This document shows, piece by piece, positions 41,788 through 49,893 of a stretch of DNA of 49,943 nt (position 1 is its first letter; every line of letters starts with the position of its first letter). The DNA is from an uncultured Lachnospiraceae bacterium (GTDB lineage: Bacteria > Bacillota > Clostridia > Lachnospirales > Lachnospiraceae). A program made the translations under genes and the position numbers. The notes beneath the pieces were generated by a model. The model was not told where the DNA came from and searched no databases. It was given only the letters and a program-made list of their open reading frames with translations. The stretch covers positions 1 through 49,943 of the forward strand of contig CAJUDZ010000025.1 in NCBI GenBank assembly GCA_910584965.1. The letters run 5' to 3'.

Positions 41788-42216
41788 ATGAAGACTTTTA
41801 TGGCTAGTCCAGCTACAATCGACAGAAAATGGTATGTAGTTGATGCTGCGGATATGACGCTCGGACGTCTGGCATCTGAGGTTGCTAAAGTATTAAGAGG
41901 TAAAAATAAGCCGATTTTCACACCGCATATTGATACGGGCGATAATGTAATCGTCGTAAATGCGGAGAAGGTGAAAGTAACAGGAAAGAAATTAGATCAG
42001 AAGATTTATTACCGTCATTCGGATTATGTAGGCGGCATGAAAGAGACTACTTTAAAGGAAATGTTACAGAAACATCCTGAAAGAGTTGTTGAATTTGCTG
42101 TAAAAGGCATGCTTCCGAAAGGACCTTTAGGAAGACAAATGTATACAAAACTTCATGTGTATGCAGGTCCTGAGCATAAACATGCAGCTCAGAAACCAGA
42201 AGTATTAACATTTTAA
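41788..42216 (+). CDS. rplM: 50S ribosomal protein L13
   Basis: A 142-residue L13, beginning KTFMASPATIDRKWYVVDA and with MLPKGPLGRQMYTKLHVYAG. The start at 41788 follows ATGGAGGGAATACA; the frame is open to 41701 without signal. Co-transcribed with rpsI. Confidence 0.97.
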   Translation: MKTFMASPATIDRKWYVVDAADMTLGRLASEVAKVLRGKNKPIFTPHIDTGDNVIVVNAEKVKVTGKKLDQKIYYRHSDYVGGMKETTLKEMLQKHPERVVEFAVKGMLPKGPLGRQMYTKLHVYAGPEHKHAAQKPEVLTF

Positions 42217-42244
42217 TTCAAGGGACTGAAAGGAGAAAATTAAA

Positions 42245-42655
42245 ATGGCTAAGTCAGTGAAAACAACAGCAGCAAAATATTATGGAACTGGCAGAAGAAA
42301 AAAATCGATTGCCAGAGTATATTTAGTGCCGGGTAAAGGTGATATCACGATCAATAAGAGAAGCATTGATGATTATTTTGGACTGGAGACATTAAAAGTT
42401 ATCGTTCGCCAGCCTCTGACAGCAACCGATACGGTTGATAAGTTCGATGTAATCGTTACCGTAAAAGGCGGCGGATACACAGGTCAGGCGGGTGCGATCA
42501 GACACGGTATGGCGAGAGCACTTCTTCAGGCAGATGCGGATTACAGACCGACTTTAAAGAAGGCTGGTTACTTAACAAGAGATCCTCGTATGAAAGAGAG
42601 AAAGAAATACGGCCTCAAAGCGGCCCGTCGCGCTCCGCAGTTCAGCAAGAGATAA
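42245..42655 (+). CDS. rpsI: 30S ribosomal protein S9
   Basis: A 136-residue S9 with YYGTGRRKKSIARVYLVPG and the C-terminal KYGLKAARRAPQFSKR tail that reaches P-site tRNA. It closes the conserved ecf-truA-rplM-rpsI block; beyond it the sequence becomes AT-rich and accessory. Confidence 0.97.
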   Translation: MAKSVKTTAAKYYGTGRRKKSIARVYLVPGKGDITINKRSIDDYFGLETLKVIVRQPLTATDTVDKFDVIVTVKGGGYTGQAGAIRHGMARALLQADADYRPTLKKAGYLTRDPRMKERKKYGLKAARRAPQFSKR

Positions 42656-42717
42656 TTACACTTCCCTAACGGTTTGCATTAACGGAATTTATTCTGGAAT
42701 TTATCCGGGAGATATGC

Positions 42718-42832
42718 TATATTATGATTAAGCAGAGGGAAAGCCAGAGAAGTGGCTGCCCCTCACAATAACATTAGCGTGCTACAAAGTAACAGCCGTC
42801 AACTATTGCGAGTAAGTTGGCGGCTATTTTGG
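42718..42832 (+). ncRNA. Candidate small RNA after rpsI
   Basis: An extended -10 (TG-C-TATATT, 42715-42723) is followed by a hairpin with arms GAGGG..AGCCA and TGGCT..CCCTC (about 42735-42765). The stretch ends in a strong terminator, AGCCGTCAACT/AGTTGGCGGCT (42794-42825) plus TTTT. No -35 is seen, but GGAATTTAT is directly repeated just upstream (42684, 42697). No open frame of note lies inside. It could instead be only the rpsI terminator region. Confidence 0.4.
42794..42830 (+). terminator. Terminator after rpsI
   Basis: An 11-bp stem AGCCGTCAACT/AGTTGGCGGCT with a 10-nt loop, then ATTTT. It ends rplM-rpsI and any small RNA started at about 42730, before the convergent CPBP gene. Confidence 0.8.
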
Positions 42833-42834
42833 CT

Positions 42835-43599
42835 CTATTTTTTGCGAATAATATAAAGGCCATATATTCCTAATAACAAGTACATTGATAAACAACAAAC
42901 CAATCCGGTTGTCGGATATTGATTACTCGTAGAAAAGCAAAAAGGTATGCCGCACAAATCCACTATAAAATGTAAAATAATCGGTATCCATAAATTTCGG
43001 GTTTTGATATAAACCGCCCCAAAGTAAATTCCTAATGCAGCAGCCCAAACAGTTTTGCATATAATCGTCAGAATCGGTTGCCCAAGTGCACCAAAAATAT
43101 GTCCAAACCCAAATAGTGCAGATGATATAATAACTGCAAATAATGCAGCATTATTTCGTATGCCAAACCATTTTTCAATGAGATTCTGCAACAATCCTCT
43201 CAGATAAATTTCCTCCATTATTGCAACACCTATGTAATACACAACGCCCTCTACAATAACTCTATAGATTGTTGGTTTATTATTGAATGGTGAAAGTCCT
43301 ATGCAAAAAGCAACTGCCACTATAAGCGTAGCAACAAGGGAAGGAATACCATATTTCTTCAAACCATTCGGAATATTTTGAAATTGTAATCCAAAATTCC
43401 ACTCTTTTATAATGGTTTTCCTGCATACATAACATAAAGCAAAAGCCAATACAAAATTTATCATCAAAGAGAAATAAATCGGTTCAATATCCTTGATCTG
43501 TATATTGCAGAATAAAGCCGCAGGTAATGCGGTCATTTCCATAAATGTCATTATTATTGTCAGGATAGTAACACTGATTGATATGCGTTTGTTTATCAT
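42835..43599 (-). CDS. CPBP family intramembrane metalloprotease
   Basis: A 254-residue membrane protein with about seven segments. It carries the three CPBP motifs: MEEIYLRG (EExxxR), FGFGHIFG, and HFIVD. Such proteases (CAAX-like, Abi) act on membrane peptides and often guard against bacteriocins. It is AT-rich compared with the ribosomal genes and lies last in a minus-strand group with the DUF4180, MATE and TetR genes. Confidence 0.83.
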   Translation of the reverse strand: MINKRISISVTILTIIMTFMEMTALPAALFCNIQIKDIEPIYFSLMINFVLAFALCYVCRKTIIKEWNFGLQFQNIPNGLKKYGIPSLVATLIVAVAFCIGLSPFNNKPTIYRVIVEGVVYYIGVAIMEEIYLRGLLQNLIEKWFGIRNNAALFAVIISSALFGFGHIFGALGQPILTIICKTVWAAALGIYFGAVYIKTRNLWIPIILHFIVDLCGIPFCFSTSNQYPTTGLVCCLSMYLLLGIYGLYIIRKK

Positions 43600-43726
43600 A
43601 ATTAATTTCCTTAGCCATTAATTTATTGATTTGCTCAACGAATTTATTCTACCACAAGAACTCTTGCAGTTCCATTAAATTCTGCTTAATCTCTTTTTGC
43701 CTTATTATAAACAATCATCATCTATC

Positions 43727-44245
43727 TTACCCGTTCCATCTGTCCGGTGCTGATAAATGATTTTGTTCCGTTGATTGTCGGGAGATTGAATTGTGGAATA
43801 TCTTATCCATTCGGCTGTGCCTGTATCCATACGTTACCTCCTGCAAATCAGCGTTCATAACTGTCTCTTTTTTGTTCTTGGCACATCCGGAAAGTTTGTC
43901 AACAGCAAGAGAAGCGGTAGGCTGAAAGTAAATATCCTTTCCTTTATTGCTCTCATACATAAAATCCTTTAACGGCTTACTGGTATATTTTGAAAAATCA
44001 CCGTATATAGCAAACCTCACACCATAGTTGATGAATTTCTGCAATATTTCTCCTGCCAAACATGAACTCAAGACAAAGAAATCATTTACAATAGCTTCCT
44101 TGTTTACAGCAATATTTGTACAGCCCGTTTCGTATTTTACTGTCATAATCAAGTCTAAAGCTGACTGGACATCTGTAATCAGTAGTTCATCGCTGCTCAC
44201 AACTGCAGCCTCTGTATTATTTTTCTTTATAACTTCTGTTTTCAT
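43727..44245 (-). CDS. DUF4180 protein with unusual C-terminal tail
   Basis: A 172-residue protein. Residues 1-120 match DUF4180: VVSSDELLITDVQSALDLIM, CTNIAVNKEAIVNDFFVLSS and FAIYGDFSKYTSKPLKDFMY. Usual length is near 120; the 50-residue tail after KLSGCAKNKK looks unrelated and may come from read-through or a deletion junction. Start at 44245: GGAGG lies 5 nt before it, and an ATG at 44257 sits inside that site. DUF4180 genes are often seen beside MATE pumps; function unknown. Confidence 0.75.
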   Translation of the reverse strand: MKTEVIKKNNTEAAVVSSDELLITDVQSALDLIMTVKYETGCTNIAVNKEAIVNDFFVLSSCLAGEILQKFINYGVRFAIYGDFSKYTSKPLKDFMYESNKGKDIYFQPTASLAVDKLSGCAKNKKETVMNADLQEVTYGYRHSRMDKIFHNSISRQSTEQNHLSAPDRWNG

Positions 44246-44256
44246 TTCTACCTCCA

Positions 44257-45165
44257 TCAGTTTTGAATCATTTTAACAACGGCTTTCGACTGCCACTTAT
44301 TCCCTTTGTATCTCATAACAACAATAGCACTTGCTACACACCATCCCAGGCAAGAAGCAATGGCAATCGAGAGAAGTCCTAATTTTTCTATTAACAGTAC
44401 AGTAATAAACAATTTGACAAGTATGGATGCCAGCGAATGAATACCCGCAATCAGTGTATTTCCAACACCAGAAAGTACACCACCCAAACCATATATCAAA
44501 GCATTTCCGAGTGCTTGAACAGGCAGCAAAATAAATGCTTCAATTCTGCTTGCCGCTGTCATTCCCCCGATGCCAGCATTCCCTAATTGATTGATAAACC
44601 CCTGCACAATCAGCATACCGAGAAAAACTGCCAATTGTTGTATAATAATTGGTGTACAGATTTTTAATGAAATCTCTAATAACTTTTTGTCAAAAACAAT
44701 TTCACTTCGCATTGGAATTACCATCGGGAATTTCTTTCGGAGCTGAACCAACAAATATACGCCAGAAATTGCCTGTGCAATAATTGTTGATGCCGCAATT
44801 CCGATGACGCCCCCTCCATTTATAACAAAGACGATATTAAGCACTAAGTTGATAATAGATGAAAAACCCAAAGCATATAACGGCATTTTTGTTTCACCAA
44901 AACTTCTCATAACCGCACCGAGCAGATTATACAGCATTGAAAACGGAATACCCCAAAATACCAGCAGATAAATCGGGACAGATACGCCGATTGCAGATAA
45001 GGCATCTTCATTCACCAGACGTCCCGCAACAACCGCATCAATAACATTATAAAGCTGTTGTAATAAAGTTCCTAAAAAAATGGGAATGGCAAATAGCACT
45101 AACTGTTTCCTTATATTTCCCGAAGTCAAAGCCGTAGGCTGACCTCTGGTTTCTTTCTTTTGCAT
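44257..45165 (-). pseudogene. MATE efflux protein with two internal deletions
   Basis: A 302-residue open frame, against about 450 for the family. The start (LQQLYNVIDAVVAGRLV) and IPFSMLYNLLGAVMRSFGET are normal MATE segments, but the 80 or so residues that should separate them (TM2-TM4) are missing, the join being near residue 70 (YLLVF/WGIPF). A second gap of about 75 residues lies after VQALGNAL near residue 222. Both joins keep the frame. The protein would have about seven membrane segments. It may be inactive, or a reduced transporter. Its stop overlaps the DUF4180 region by one base. Confidence 0.65.
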
Positions 45166-45182
45166 TTCTTTTCTACCTCCCG

Positions 45183-45761
45183 TTATTCATATAAACTGTC
45201 AATCAGATGGTCAACCATAAAATCAAAAGTTTCCATATGATTGTGTGGAAGAATATTCTTATATTTGATATTCATAATTAAAGAGTAAATAACTGACATC
45301 GCCAAATTCGCATTAACTTTGAATTTTAAATAGGGTTGGCTTAAAAAAAGCTTTTGGCTCATACGATTGGATTCCTCGATTTTCTTTGCCTGTTCCTCTG
45401 ATAACTTATTCATCAAAATTGTGAAGTCCATACTGTCTGAATCGTACAAAAAATTGTTTTTGTCATATTCCCGATATATGAGCTTTAAGGCTTCTGCAAC
45501 GCCATACTTATCTTTGTGTTCTTCGATTACCTCCAATGCTGCATGACAGATTTGTTCTTGCACGGAACACAACACCTCACAAAAGAGAGATTCTTTCGAT
45601 TCAAAAAAAAGATAAAACGCCCCTTTTGAGATACCTACCTGCCTGCAAAGTTCATCGACACTTGTTTTCTTATAGCCATACTGTGTCCAGCTCTGCTTAC
45701 AGGCTTTTCGCAAACTTCTTTTAATGTTTTCTTTTTCTCGTTCTGTAAAACTTCTTGCCAT
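45183..45761 (-). CDS. TetR/AcrR-family transcriptional regulator
   Basis: A 192-residue regulator. The helix-turn-helix is at about 33-60 (SVDELCRQVGISKGAFYLFF); the rest is a ligand-binding helical domain. It is 17 bp before the MATE gene on the same strand and should repress the operon, with a drug-like inducer as usual. It is the first gene behind a good promoter at 45809-45837. Confidence 0.9.
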   Translation of the reverse strand: MARSFTEREKENIKRSLRKACKQSWTQYGYKKTSVDELCRQVGISKGAFYLFFESKESLFCEVLCSVQEQICHAALEVIEEHKDKYGVAEALKLIYREYDKNNFLYDSDSMDFTILMNKLSEEQAKKIEESNRMSQKLFLSQPYLKFKVNANLAMSVIYSLIMNIKYKNILPHNHMETFDFMVDHLIDSLYE

Positions 45762-45784
45762 ATATTTTTCTCCCCTTCATGACT

Positions 45785-45837
45785 TAAAATACTATATTAG
45801 TCACACAAATAATACACCCTATATCAGTAAACGTCAA
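45785..45837 (-). promoter_or_regulatory. Promoter of the TetR-MATE-DUF4180 operon with dyad
   Basis: Read on the minus strand: TTGACG (45837-45832), 17 bp, TATTAT (45814-45809). Just downstream, GACTAATATA and an inverted TATTTTAAGTC (about 45802-45781) form an imperfect dyad, a fair TetR-type operator over the start region. Confidence 0.55.
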
Positions 45838-45984
45838 GAAATATTTTCAATCATTTCTGATACCTCATTCTTTCTGTGCTGTGTGTTGGTGGTTGTTGGA
45901 AATAAAAAGGGCAGCTGATTTTCTGTTAAGATAATCGCTGCCTAAAAGTAAACAATATTTAATTTTTATACTTTGGATATAATT

Positions 45985-46215
45985 TCATCTATCCAATTCA
46001 GTTTTAATATATTTATAAAATTGTCTGTGTAGCTGACGCATTTCATCGGGTGCTTTCATTGAATGTTGATACATAAACATTCTCCCCAAATCACTCTGAA
46101 AAATCACACTAAGACTTATTCTTAAAAAAGCAATCGGAATAAACCGAAATACATTCATTTTCTTAGGAGATATAACAATCCCTAAGTTATGGAGCGTAAT
46201 ATAATTGCGCTTCAT
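45985..46215 (-). CDS. Small hypothetical protein
   Basis: A 76-residue frame (MKRNYITLHNLGIVISPKK start, one weakly hydrophobic stretch, basic C-terminus). AAAGAGA stands before the ATG. I recognise no family. Its start lies next to the point where the truncated permease begins, so it may be a fragment cut at the same junction. Confidence 0.3.
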   Translation of the reverse strand: MKRNYITLHNLGIVISPKKMNVFRFIPIAFLRISLSVIFQSDLGRMFMYQHSMKAPDEMRQLHRQFYKYIKTELDR

Positions 46216-46261
46216 TCTCTTTGCTGTTCTGCACATTAAACTTTTTTCTTTTCCTGTTTTC

Positions 46262-46906
46262 TTAGGATTATCTGCTTCATATGAAGACGGTGTACAGAAT
46301 CAGCACTGCATGAGCTTTATTGTTCCGGCTTCGGTATTCCGGCATCAGTGGCCGGAGAATACGCTGCGGAGACTGTTCTTCAATGTGGATGATGAACATA
46401 TTCCCGCAGCACAGGAGATGCTCGATGCGTATACCAGGACCATTGATACCAGTCTGCCTGTGACATCCCGCAAAACCATGACGGAGCAGTATGAGGCAGA
46501 AACACGGTCGTCGGCAGTCATGGGAAATACTATCAGCGTGATCATTGCTCTGGTGGGTGTGCTTAACTTTATCAATTCTATGGTCACGGCCATTGTTTCC
46601 CGTAAAAAGGAGTTTGCCATGATTCAGTCCGTGGGCATGACCAAGTGCCAGCTGCGGAAGATGCTGATTTGTGAAGGTCTGGATTATGCAGCGATTACGC
46701 TGATCGTTTCTTATATTGTCAGCACTCTGGCCGTTGGGATCGGAGTTCGTGCCATGACCGCCAATGAGTTCAGCACTTTCCGTTTTACGCTGATGCCGCT
46801 GATAATTTGTACCCCTATCCTCTTGGCTTTTGCGGTGCTTATCCCGTTTTTCTGTTTCAAGAATTTAGAAAAGCAGAGCATTGTTGAGCGATTGAGAACA
46901 GAATAA
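46262..46906 (+). pseudogene. 5'-truncated FtsX-type ABC transporter permease
   Basis: Only the last 210 or so residues of a large permease remain. NTISVIIALVGVLNFINSMV, SRKKEFAMIQSVGMTKCQLR and the closing IVERLRTE are the C-terminal FtsX domain with three membrane segments. Full-length proteins have about 650-850 residues. The frame opens at 46205, but the first 20 residues look unrelated. The missing 5' part is not elsewhere in the window. Confidence 0.75.
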
Positions 46907-46958
46907 CAAGTTTTTTCCATTCAACAGCACTTTGACAGATTGAGGATTCTTAGATATT

Positions 46959-47008
46959 TACCCTCAGTGAACAAGGGGATACACGCCCTGTCCGCTGAGG
47001 GTATTTTC
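46959..47008. repeat. Large palindrome, copy 1 (also terminator-like)
   Basis: ACCCTCAG and CTGAGGGT close a 43-nt hairpin with inner GGG/CCC pairs and a central GGATACACG; ATTTTC follows. A related palindrome stands at 49108-49150. It may end transcripts of the permease remnant and, in reverse, of the small membrane protein. Confidence 0.65.
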
Positions 47009-47015
47009 ATTGGAT

Positions 47016-47411
47016 TTAGTCCTGTTTTTTACTTTGGTAATATCCAAAACATATCATAGTCCAAATCCCAGGCACAACTGCATATCCGGCATTTACTTGT
47101 CCTTGATTATCAAGTACATAACAACCACCTGTAAATGTTAAAGTCAGAAAAACAATTCCTGAAATCAAAGCTGCTTTTTGGAGCAGCCCTATCTTTTCTA
47201 TAAGAATGACTTTTACGATCATGCAGACTGCCAATAATACAAGCGTTAATAATCCATTTATCAAAATGCCGGTATACCATGGAGCAGACTGCATGGCATA
47301 TAAATACGGATATTTTCTAAAATGCCAGTATTTATAGAGTCCTGAGCCAATGAACATACCAATAAACGCGCCCATGATAATATTTAGTATCTGATTTATC
47401 TTCTTTTTCAT
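47016..47411 (-). CDS. Small four-segment membrane protein, unknown
   Basis: A 131-residue protein with four hydrophobic segments (about 9-28, 43-66, 72-95, 108-125). I recognise no family. The start at 47411 follows GAGGAGG by 6 nt, a strong signal; the frame is open to 47426. Confidence 0.65.
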   Translation of the reverse strand: MKKKINQILNIIMGAFIGMFIGSGLYKYWHFRKYPYLYAMQSAPWYTGILINGLLTLVLLAVCMIVKVILIEKIGLLQKAALISGIVFLTLTFTGGCYVLDNQGQVNAGYAVVPGIWTMICFGYYQSKKQD

Positions 47412-47426
47412 GGCTGTCCTCCTCAA

Positions 47427-47595
47427 AAATCTTTCATATCATACTTTATTTTACCGCATATTTCAATGTATGTAAAATAGTCAGAACATATTTTTATTCA
47501 TCATAAATGTATATTGACAGGCTCGCTTTCAGTGGGGACACAATTCCGAAAAGGGATTTTTTTTACATATAATCTTTCACTTTCATGCCTCGGTA
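47427..47595. other. AT-rich intergenic region
   Basis: No gene seen. It must hold the promoter of the minus-strand membrane protein (a TTGACA-like element on neither strand is convincing there). GGGATTTTTTTT near 47555-47567 has no clear stem. Confidence 0.3.
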
Positions 47596-47851
47596 TTGAC
47601 AAAGGCATTCTTTCATGTAAGATAAACATACAAAAATAAAAAGAAAAGGTGATGAATGTCCGGCGTATCAGATGTCACACAATCAGCGGCATGGATATGA
47701 CTGGAGAAGAGTAGATAAGATCAACTCAATAGCTTAAAACGAACTGTTATTACAGTTTTGTTTTTATGCCTGATGTTTGATTTTATTTTACTCTTAACTG
47801 TTTTCGTCATTTGAGTGATTAGTCGTAGAGTAAAATCTACGGCTTTTTTTT
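47596..47851 (+). promoter_or_regulatory. Promoter and transcription-attenuation leader
   Basis: TTGACA (47596-47601), 16 bp, TAAGAT (47618-47623) start a leader of about 240 nt. It holds a short peptide gene (47656-47700), a first intrinsic terminator (AACTGT/ACAGTT, 47742-47757, then T-rich), and a second one just before the methyltransferase (8-bp stem 47822-47843 then eight T). ATTTTACTCT (47785-47794) is the exact complement of AGAGTAAAAT (47827-47836), which is part of the second terminator; pairing of the two would open it. This is the logic of drug-induced attenuators ahead of ribosome-protection and methyltransferase genes. Confidence 0.65.
47656..47700 (+). CDS. Putative leader peptide
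   Basis: A 14-codon frame, MSGVSDVTQSAAWI, directly behind AAAGGTGAT, which matches the extended anti-16S sequence. Too short for any family; its place at the start of an attenuator suggests that ribosome stalling here steers the RNA fold. Inferred only from layout. Confidence 0.5.
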   Translation: MSGVSDVTQSAAWI

Positions 47852-47870
47852 GCTCACAGAAGGAGAAATC

Positions 47871-48632
47871 ATGTTAAAGAACGTTGAAATGGTTTTAGAA
47901 AAACCGCCCCTTTACAAAAAAACGGAAGGTGAATTTTGGAATGAGCATATTTCCATGCAAATGCTGAAGGCGCATCTGAATCCGGAATCGGAAGGAGCAA
48001 GCAGAAAACATGCTTTTATTGAAAAATCTGCTGCATGGATAACAGATCTTGTATCACCAATAGATTATCCGTTACTTTTGGATATTGGATGTGGCCCGGG
48101 ACTTTATGCGGAGAAATTTGCAAGACAGGGTTACCGTGTTACAGGGATTGACTTTTCCGGGAGGTCAATAGACTATGCGAAAAATGCCGCGTTAAAACAG
48201 GGACTGGATATTGCATATTTATATCAAAATTATTTGAATATGGAATTAAATAAAACTTTTGATTTTGCAACAATGATATATTGCGATTATGGAGCATTGT
48301 CAACAGCCGACCGAAAAGTGCTTATGCGGAATGTTTATTCCCACCTGAAATCCGGCGGAAAATTTTTACTGGATGTATTTTCCGCAGAAAGGTATCATTC
48401 ATTTCCGCAAACACAGACATGGGAAGTCTGCAGCAACGGAGGATTTTGGAGTAATGAAAAATATATAGCATTTTATGGCAATTATAAGTATGCGCCCAAT
48501 GTTACTTTAGAACAGGCTTCCATTATTAAAGACAGCGGTGTATTCCGGTATTATATCTGGATGAAACATTACCCGATATCTGCCAGTCCAAAAAACTCGC
48601 AAATATGTACGGCCTGTCATTGGATGAACTGA
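47871..48632 (+). pseudogene. SAM-dependent methyltransferase with foreign 3' end
   Basis: A 253-residue frame. The SAM-binding core is sound: LLLDIGCGPGLYAEKFARQG (motif I), VTGIDFSGRSIDYAK, and MIYCDYGALSTADR. After RYYIWMKHYP (about residue 234) the family pattern stops, and the last 20 residues come from out-of-frame reading of an XRE-regulator gene. About 30-60 C-terminal residues are probably lost. The start follows AAGGAGAAATC. Target unknown; the attenuator in front suggests induction by a ribosome inhibitor. Confidence 0.7.
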
Positions 48633-48907
48633 TTGAATTTGATATTGATGTAAAAGAGATTCAGGAGATCATCGACAGGACGGATGAAGCGGTTTCCGAA
48701 AAAGTTGACTGGACAAAGGCCTGGAGCAAAAAGCATCCGGTTCTGGAAACTTATCAGAATAAGGTGGAAAAACAGGTTTACGAAACGGAGCTGAACAGGA
48801 TGCTCGGAGATTTGGAAAAGAAATACGGATATAACGAGCTGGACGCATTTCTTGTATTAAAAGATATTTTGGCAAATGTCTGGAACAGCAGGAAAAACCG
48901 CGTATAG
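48573..48907 (+). pseudogene. C-terminal remnant of an XRE-family regulator
   Basis: In a frame differing from the methyltransferase, LPDICQSKKLANMYGLSLDE matches the end of an XRE helix-turn-helix domain, followed by about 95 residues of the regulator's C-terminal part. The N-terminal DNA-binding half is missing. An ATG at 48605 is internal and lacks a ribosome site. The remnant overlaps the end of the methyltransferase frame. Confidence 0.65.
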
Positions 48908-49190
48908 CGCGCAGACCGGAGATGCTGCGCGGGGTTCTGCCGTTATGGCGGCGGGCCTGGGAGATACGGGCAAAACGGGAGCGGAAACAGGAGCAAAAAA
49001 GTAAAATGATATTGTTTTATGATATCGTATATGATATTATAAATTAATATCAGATCGACCTGTGAAATAGATACATACTTTCAAGTTATCTTCATTCACA
49101 GAAGAAACTCTCAGCGGACGGGAGGATACACGTCCTGTTCACGGAGGGAGTGACATCTTCATAAGGAGCATGAAGAGGAGGACGGCGGAG
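48908..49190 (+). promoter_or_regulatory. Control region of the RHH gene: TGATAT repeats, promoter and palindrome
   Basis: The first 95 bp are GC-rich and may be a gene fragment (an open frame ends at 49004). TGATAT follows at 49007, 49020 and 49032 in direct order and once inverted (49047-49052), steps of 12-13 bp. TTGTTT (49012-49017), 17 bp, TATTAT (49035-49040) form a plausible promoter inside the repeats. The spacing suits a ribbon-helix-helix repressor. A 43-nt palindrome (49108-49150), related to the one at 46959, lies in the leader. Confidence 0.5.
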
Positions 49191-49853
49191 ATGGAGAATC
49201 AAAACAGTTATTTCAGCAAATTATTAAAAAGCGGCAAAACCGTTAAAAAACAGGTTGCATTGTATCTGGATGAAGCCAAAATTGAGCGGATAGATATGAT
49301 CGTGAAACAGTTTTCCACAATCAGCGATGCAAGAAGTTTTTCGCGGAATACCCTGATTGAAGAGGCGATTGACAAATTTCTGGAAGAATCGGAAAAATTT
49401 TTGCTGGAAGAACACGGCCTTGACATCGATATGCTGTTGGAAGAAGAGCGTTCCAAAAAATATGATACGGTCATTTTTTCATCGACAGGGAGGGGATTTG
49501 AAGAGGTTTTTCTGGGAGAAAGCGAACACGCATGCTGGTATCCGTGTAAAATAAGCGATATCCGGGAGCCTGATCTGGAATACATTGCGATATACCGGGG
49601 AACGCCTGTTTCTGCGATTACGCATTATGCCAGAATAAAGGAGTTTAGGAAGGAACGCAGGCGCGGTGAAAATGGAGAATATGAAGAATATAAAGTATGC
49701 TATTTTGAAGGAAAGGCTGTGGAACTGCCCCATAAAATAACGCTTGGGAACAAACCGTCTATTTTTTTCAGAGGAGGGGGAGGAAAATACACTTTTCTCG
49801 AAAGTCTTTTAAACGCCAAAAAGGCGGATGAAATCGTATTTGATAAAAGCTGA
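49191..49853 (+). CDS. Ribbon-helix-helix protein with unknown C-terminal domain
   Basis: A 220-residue protein. Residues about 18-68 fit a ribbon-helix-helix (CopG/Arc) fold: KKQVALYLDEAKIERIDMIV then a basic SFSRNTLIEEAIDKFLEES helix pair. The second half (about 90-220) has strand-rich segments, YIAIYRGTPVSAITHYARI and KYTFLESLLNAKKADEIVF, which I cannot place with confidence. It may control itself through the TGATAT repeats. I start at 49191, behind GAGGAGG; the ATG at 49170 lies one base from AAGGAGC. Confidence 0.65.
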   Translation: MENQNSYFSKLLKSGKTVKKQVALYLDEAKIERIDMIVKQFSTISDARSFSRNTLIEEAIDKFLEESEKFLLEEHGLDIDMLLEEERSKKYDTVIFSSTGRGFEEVFLGESEHACWYPCKISDIREPDLEYIAIYRGTPVSAITHYARIKEFRKERRRGENGEYEEYKVCYFEGKAVELPHKITLGNKPSIFFRGGGGKYTFLESLLNAKKADEIVFDKS

Positions 49854-49893
49854 AAAGGCCGGATAAGCCGTCATAAAAGGGGGAGGATATAGT

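Noticed and set aside
47871..48907. Single sequencing frameshift in one long gene
   Set aside because: The two halves belong to unrelated families (SAM methyltransferase and XRE regulator), so correcting one base would not restore a known protein.
48908..49004. GC-rich frame ending at 49004 as a gene
   Set aside because: Short, glycine/alanine-rich, no start or ribosome site; at most a leftover of a deleted gene.
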